Shown here piece by piece: positions 28,858-32,237 of a stretch of 32,237 nt of DNA. Origin of the DNA: Basidiobolus ranarum. Taxonomy: Eukaryota > Basidiobolomycota > Basidiobolomycetes > Basidiobolales. The notes under the pieces are model-generated. The model did no database searches and was not told where the DNA came from. It was given only the letters and a program-made list of their open reading frames with translations. Positions within the stretch are counted from its first letter, which is position 1, and each line of letters begins with the position of its first letter. Made by a program: the position numbers and the translations under genes. The stretch is taken from assembly GCA_040143965.1 (NCBI GenBank), contig JASJQH010006960.1, positions 1-32,237 on the forward strand, in the 5' to 3' direction.

Positions 28858-30286
28858 TGGTTTCAAAGGCATTTTACATACTCCGCAACCAATCACTTAC
28901 TAGAAACGATTTAACTCTATAGTGCGTGAACAATCGACTCATTAGCCGGCCTACCCTGGGTATCATTGCTGATGCATCTTCCTTGTACCGCTTTTACCAA
29001 GAAAGAGAGTTGATTCACTCAGCACCACAACACATATCTCTACCTGCACATAAGTAATGAGGCGTGTTTTTTTAGCTCAAGACCTCGCACTTGATATCTA
29101 TAGCCTCTCCGGAGCTCAGTCAATGGAACTATTCTCTCTGACGGCACTCCAACCTTTGTTCTTTAACACATTTTCATAACATTTCCACTTCACTAAAACA
29201 ATCCAACTGTCTATAAAGAATTTTGATAGAGTATCTGAATTAACCAAATGGAAATACACGATATCATGATTTGGATCATATCAAATGCACTCATATCCTG
29301 AATTAGGCTAAATTCTATTTTCCATGGTTAGATGGCAATTGTGCTAATGATGAATCTAGGCTTGGCTTTCTTTCAAACCTGCAAAATCAATTATATCAAC
29401 ACGGCATTTGATCTAAGCCGACAAAGCCTGCTCAACTAGCAATTAGGCTCATTTCTTTCAAATCCCTACATTATTCAGAGTATGTTCTGCACATAGTAGT
29501 TCCCCACTCACTCTCACGTATGGTTGTGTTTCTCGCGTCTATCAATTAGTGTCACAGAATTCGGATTCTGTTAGACTATTCCATAGAACTGGCCTCAAAA
29601 GTTTAAATCTAATTTAGAGTAGCCAATTATGTACACTCAGATGGCAATTAGTGGGGCTACCATCACTCATCAATTTAATACAGCCACTATGTTATTGGTA
29701 ATGATGGGTAGCAACAGGTAACGATGGTAGCAATGGGCTGGATGGCACGGTTAGGTTGTCATCCCAACTGACTTTGAATTGATTCTTCGCACAATGCATT
29801 GTCAGTTTTCTATTCTTCACCGTTGACAGTTTGATTGTTAGATTATAGTTATTATTAGACTTCTCCACACTTCGAGTCATTATTAGACTTCTCCACACCG
29901 TTCTTTGTATTGTGATGGTTAGGGCCAGGGTTGGCTTATTACAATCCAATAAGGGGAAATTGAAGAACCAGTTTTTTTGGAGTATTATTGATACCAAAAA
30001 TGGGAGGTGCCTGGTGTGCGCCATCTGGGTCGAACATTGGTTTGATCATATTGTTCCAATTATACTTTTTACTTAGTTTTTACCTCTATTTTCGACCGTC
30101 TCACTATATATTAGCGCCATCCTCACATTTATCCTTACTCTTAAATCCTTGGGTCGCTTTCTCACTAGTGTCTTCATTTATTGACCACAATATATCTTTA
30201 CGCGTCCCACCTGTTTCACTATCCTTATTCATATTCATTTCTCTTCATCTACACTTGAGCCAAAATTCACAAACGTATAATATTCA
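28858..30286. other. 1.4-kb intergenic region before CHS7
   Basis: No gene recognised. It contains a 20-bp tandem-like direct repeat (29851-29870 and 29879-29898), and AGATGGCAATT at both ~29331 and ~29639. A GTTAGGGCCAGGGTTGG word is at ~29919-29935. The plus strand is pyrimidine-rich from about 30050 to 30250, likely the CHS7 leader. Confidence 0.5.
29851..29898. repeat. 20-bp direct repeat, 28-bp period
   Basis: The 20-base word beginning ATTATTAGAC and ending TCTCCACAC occurs at 29851-29870 and again at 29879-29898, identical, separated by 8 bases. Two copies only. Confidence 0.85.
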
Positions 30287-31579
30287 ATGCTGACAACTCT
30301 AAAGTTTGGTAGCTTCGACCAATTTTGCGGTACGCTAGCATATACCCTATGTCCTTTAGTTGGCCCACAGGCCTATCGCACAATACCCGAGTGCGCTTCA
30401 CGTAATTTGGACCTCGGTGGTTTTCTAGTTTTTCAGCCAGGTACATCTTGAAAGTATGCACAGTCTACATACTTTACAATCTCAGTAACTCTTTTTGTTT
30501 CATGAACAGGTGCGTTAGCTGCTTATATTATTGCTATCCTCGTGACTGTAGTTATGATTTATAACATTCGAGTTAAATATACTGCTGTTGGTAAGTTTAT
30601 CTATTCTAAAAATAAGGATAAATAATGTATTGATAACTTCATGGATATTGACGAGTATTATGACCTTTACAGGCCGTCAGGAAATGTTATGTTTCTTCTA
30701 CTTGTACACTTTAACGGTGATTTTGGAGCTGTTGTTGATTGGAGGCTTTATTCCCATCTCCTCGGAAGTATACTCTGTAAGAGCTTTTCAAGGAATTTCT
30801 CATTTTTCTCTCACTGGAACGAATACTTATCATTCTCAATATAGTGGTTTACTGCTGCTCACATTGGACTGATATCAGCTTCAATATGGTGCCTTTTATT
30901 GAATGGCTTTGTTGGGTTTCAATTTGCTGAAGATGGTACTCCGCTATCACTTTGGGTATGTATATATAGTGGCTCGGTGCACTATATTTGTTGATATGTT
31001 ACTCAACTCTATGTATTCATTCTTTAGTCTATCCGTATATCATCTTTACTCATTTGGGGAGCGACCTTCTTTGTTTCTATCGCCACTTTCCGTAATATGT
31101 TTGGCAATTCAGGAGTTCTTAGTTCAGGAAGTCCATTGATTCTTTGGATCATTTATTTCATCTTCAACGGAGCGGCCCTCTTGATTTACTTCATTCTACA
31201 AATAATCCTTGTTGTGAATACTTTGACTGACCGTTGGCCATTAGGTAAATACGGAATATTGAATATGAGAATGATGATGATTTTATACTAAGCAACATTC
31301 ACTTTAGGGGATATTCTTATGGCGGGATTCTCCTTTGTAGTGGGACAAGTTATACTGTTGGTGTTCACAACTGATGTATGCACATTGATCTCACACTATC
31401 TTGATGGGTTGTTCTTTACCGTACTGTGTACATTATTCGCGGTAATGATGATCTATAAATATTGGGACTCCATAACCAAGGATGACTTGGAATATACTGT
31501 CGATTACAAACCGGATCAGTGGGAAGTCAAAGGATTTCTAGAAGACACCGAAATGGATTATTATCAAGACAGATATTAA
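30287..31579 (+). CDS. CHS7: Chitin synthase export chaperone (Chs7 family)
   Basis: Six exons: 30287-30440, 30510-30590, 30673-30776, 30845-30955, 31028-31244 and 31308-31579; 939 bases, 312 aa. Chs7 is an ER membrane chaperone required for folding and ER exit of chitin synthase III (Chs3) in yeast. Family signs are FGSFDQFC...LCPLVG near the N-terminus, about seven hydrophobic helices, a conserved [28 protein letters not shown] segment split by introns, [13 protein letters not shown] across intron 5, and the C-terminal [15 protein letters not shown] motif. All six exons are in phase and remove stretches that would otherwise stop. Intron lengths are 63-82 bp. The start at 30287 gives [11 protein letters not shown]; a longer frame at 30000 is unrelated. 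The call is firm; whether it serves a particular chitin synthase class here is unknown. Confidence 0.94.
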
Positions 31580-32065
31580 GAGACTCGAACATCCTCACGA
31601 TTTTCCATTCCTTTCAAATATACATATCTCATCTGACTTACCATGATTGTTCAGTAATTTCCCTTTGGTCTCTTTGTTGGTTAGCATGTACTTTCATTCA
31701 TTTAACTCTATGGTCTTGTCATCTCCTTTTGTTGTCATTTGAACAAAATCAATTCACTTATTATAATCTTAATTTCCCTTTTCTTTTCTTGAGTAGATTC
31801 CCTTTCCATGAAATCCACACGGATTTTCGTGTTAATTTCCTTTCACCCAATTAAACCGAACCCAACTCAATTTCACTCCACTACATAAATTCAACCCCAT
31901 CGTTGATCCAACCGATACTTGTAACTGACTATAAACAATCTAACTACATTCATTGGTTGTAGTTGGAGTAACCATATTATGGGAATATCCAACTATTGGT
32001 TGAATTTATTCTATGTACATGATGAAATGTTGAAATATGCGAGAATTCAATTTAACCTATGGTCA
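31580..32065. other. Convergent 3' intergenic region CHS7 / edge gene
   Basis: AT- and pyrimidine-rich sequence between the CHS7 stop and the last exon of the minus-strand edge gene. No gene or recognisable signal was seen. Confidence 0.5.
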
Positions 32066-32191
32066 TTAAAGTGTTTGAACCTCTCCTGCTGACCAAATAT
32101 GAATCTGATTCCCTGCCAAAGTGGGATCATGTTTCTTATTTTCATGAATGGTAACCCATCCTGCTCGGTCACGTGAATCCCGCTTGCACCA
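32066..32191 (-). CDS. Partial gene, C-terminal exon of unidentified protein
   Basis: Predicted last exon on the minus strand, entered from an acceptor AG at 32192-32193 that follows a T-rich tract, and ending at a TAA at 32066-32068. It would encode about 41 residues starting with a split codon and WCKRDSRDRAGWV, continuing through TIHENKK and ending GEVQTL. Codon use looks normal. A second frame through the same bases is also open for longer, so the frame choice is uncertain. I do not recognise the family and the rest of the gene lies beyond the window. Confidence 0.4.
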   Translation of the reverse strand, partial: WCKRDSRDRAGWVTIHENKKHDPTLAGNQIHIWSAGEVQTL

Positions 32192-32237
32192 CCTAGAAAA
32201 ATAGAGAATAATTAATGGATTGATTTACTGCGAATGT

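Noticed and set aside
29430-29480. Possible tRNA T-loop (TTTCAAATCC)
   Set aside because: No paired T-stem, anticodon arm or acceptor stem around it.
29988-30293. 101-aa hydrophobic frame upstream of CHS7
   Set aside because: Hydrophobicity comes from a pyrimidine-rich leader-like tract (codons rich in T). It overlaps the CHS7 start in another frame and has no recognised family.

Overview
This window is nuclear DNA of a fungus. The AT-rich protein genes are cut by short GT..AG introns (mostly 58-79 bp, a few of 90-141 bp), and they include a chitin-synthase export chaperone (Chs7 family), Nop56, cullin-4, a Prp2/DHX16 helicase and a LARGE-type glycosyltransferase. Short TTAGGG-like motifs are scattered between genes. 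The mix of animal-like and fungal genes and the AT-rich intergenic DNA fit an early-diverging (zygomycete-grade) lineage, but the species cannot be fixed from the sequence. No transposon, rRNA, tRNA or CRISPR array was recognised.

Layout, left to right: a uridine-kinase-like gene with many altered active-site positions (886-2149, +); a four-TM/coiled-coil membrane protein (2286-3538, -); a GT49/LARGE-like type II Golgi glycosyltransferase (4843-6406, +); an NAD kinase whose upstream exons encode a PB1 domain (6811-8619, -); cullin-4 in 11 exons (9481-12765, -); a small PH-fold-like orphan (13508-14023, +); a single-exon DEAH spliceosomal helicase (14484-17594, +); an organelle-targeted BipA/TypA GTPase (18159-20245, -); a secreted SGNH/GDSL-fold protein lacking the catalytic serine (20910-21859, +); a fungal orphan (22546-23403, +); NOP56 (24085-25723, +); an OXLD1-like mitochondrial protein with a 15-nt exon (26280-26747, +); a signal peptide/Cys-rich/TM/SH3 surface protein (27592-28857, +); CHS7 (30287-31579, +); and the last exon of an unidentified gene entering from the right edge (-).

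Most genes are unrelated housekeeping functions: splicing, rRNA modification, ubiquitin ligation, organellar translation and NADP synthesis. The right end clusters two cell-surface genes (TM-SH3 and Chs7). The most unusual item is the PB1-NAD kinase. The NAD kinase reading frame has no usable ATG of its own, and four splice junctions join it in frame to three small upstream exons encoding a PB1 domain with an OPCA-like acidic loop. Two further genes (uridine-kinase-like and SGNH-like) have kept long, cleanly spliced reading frames while losing catalytic residues, which suggests pseudoenzymes. Exon boundaries were deduced by eye from splice signals, reading phase and family motifs. All exon sums given are divisible by three.
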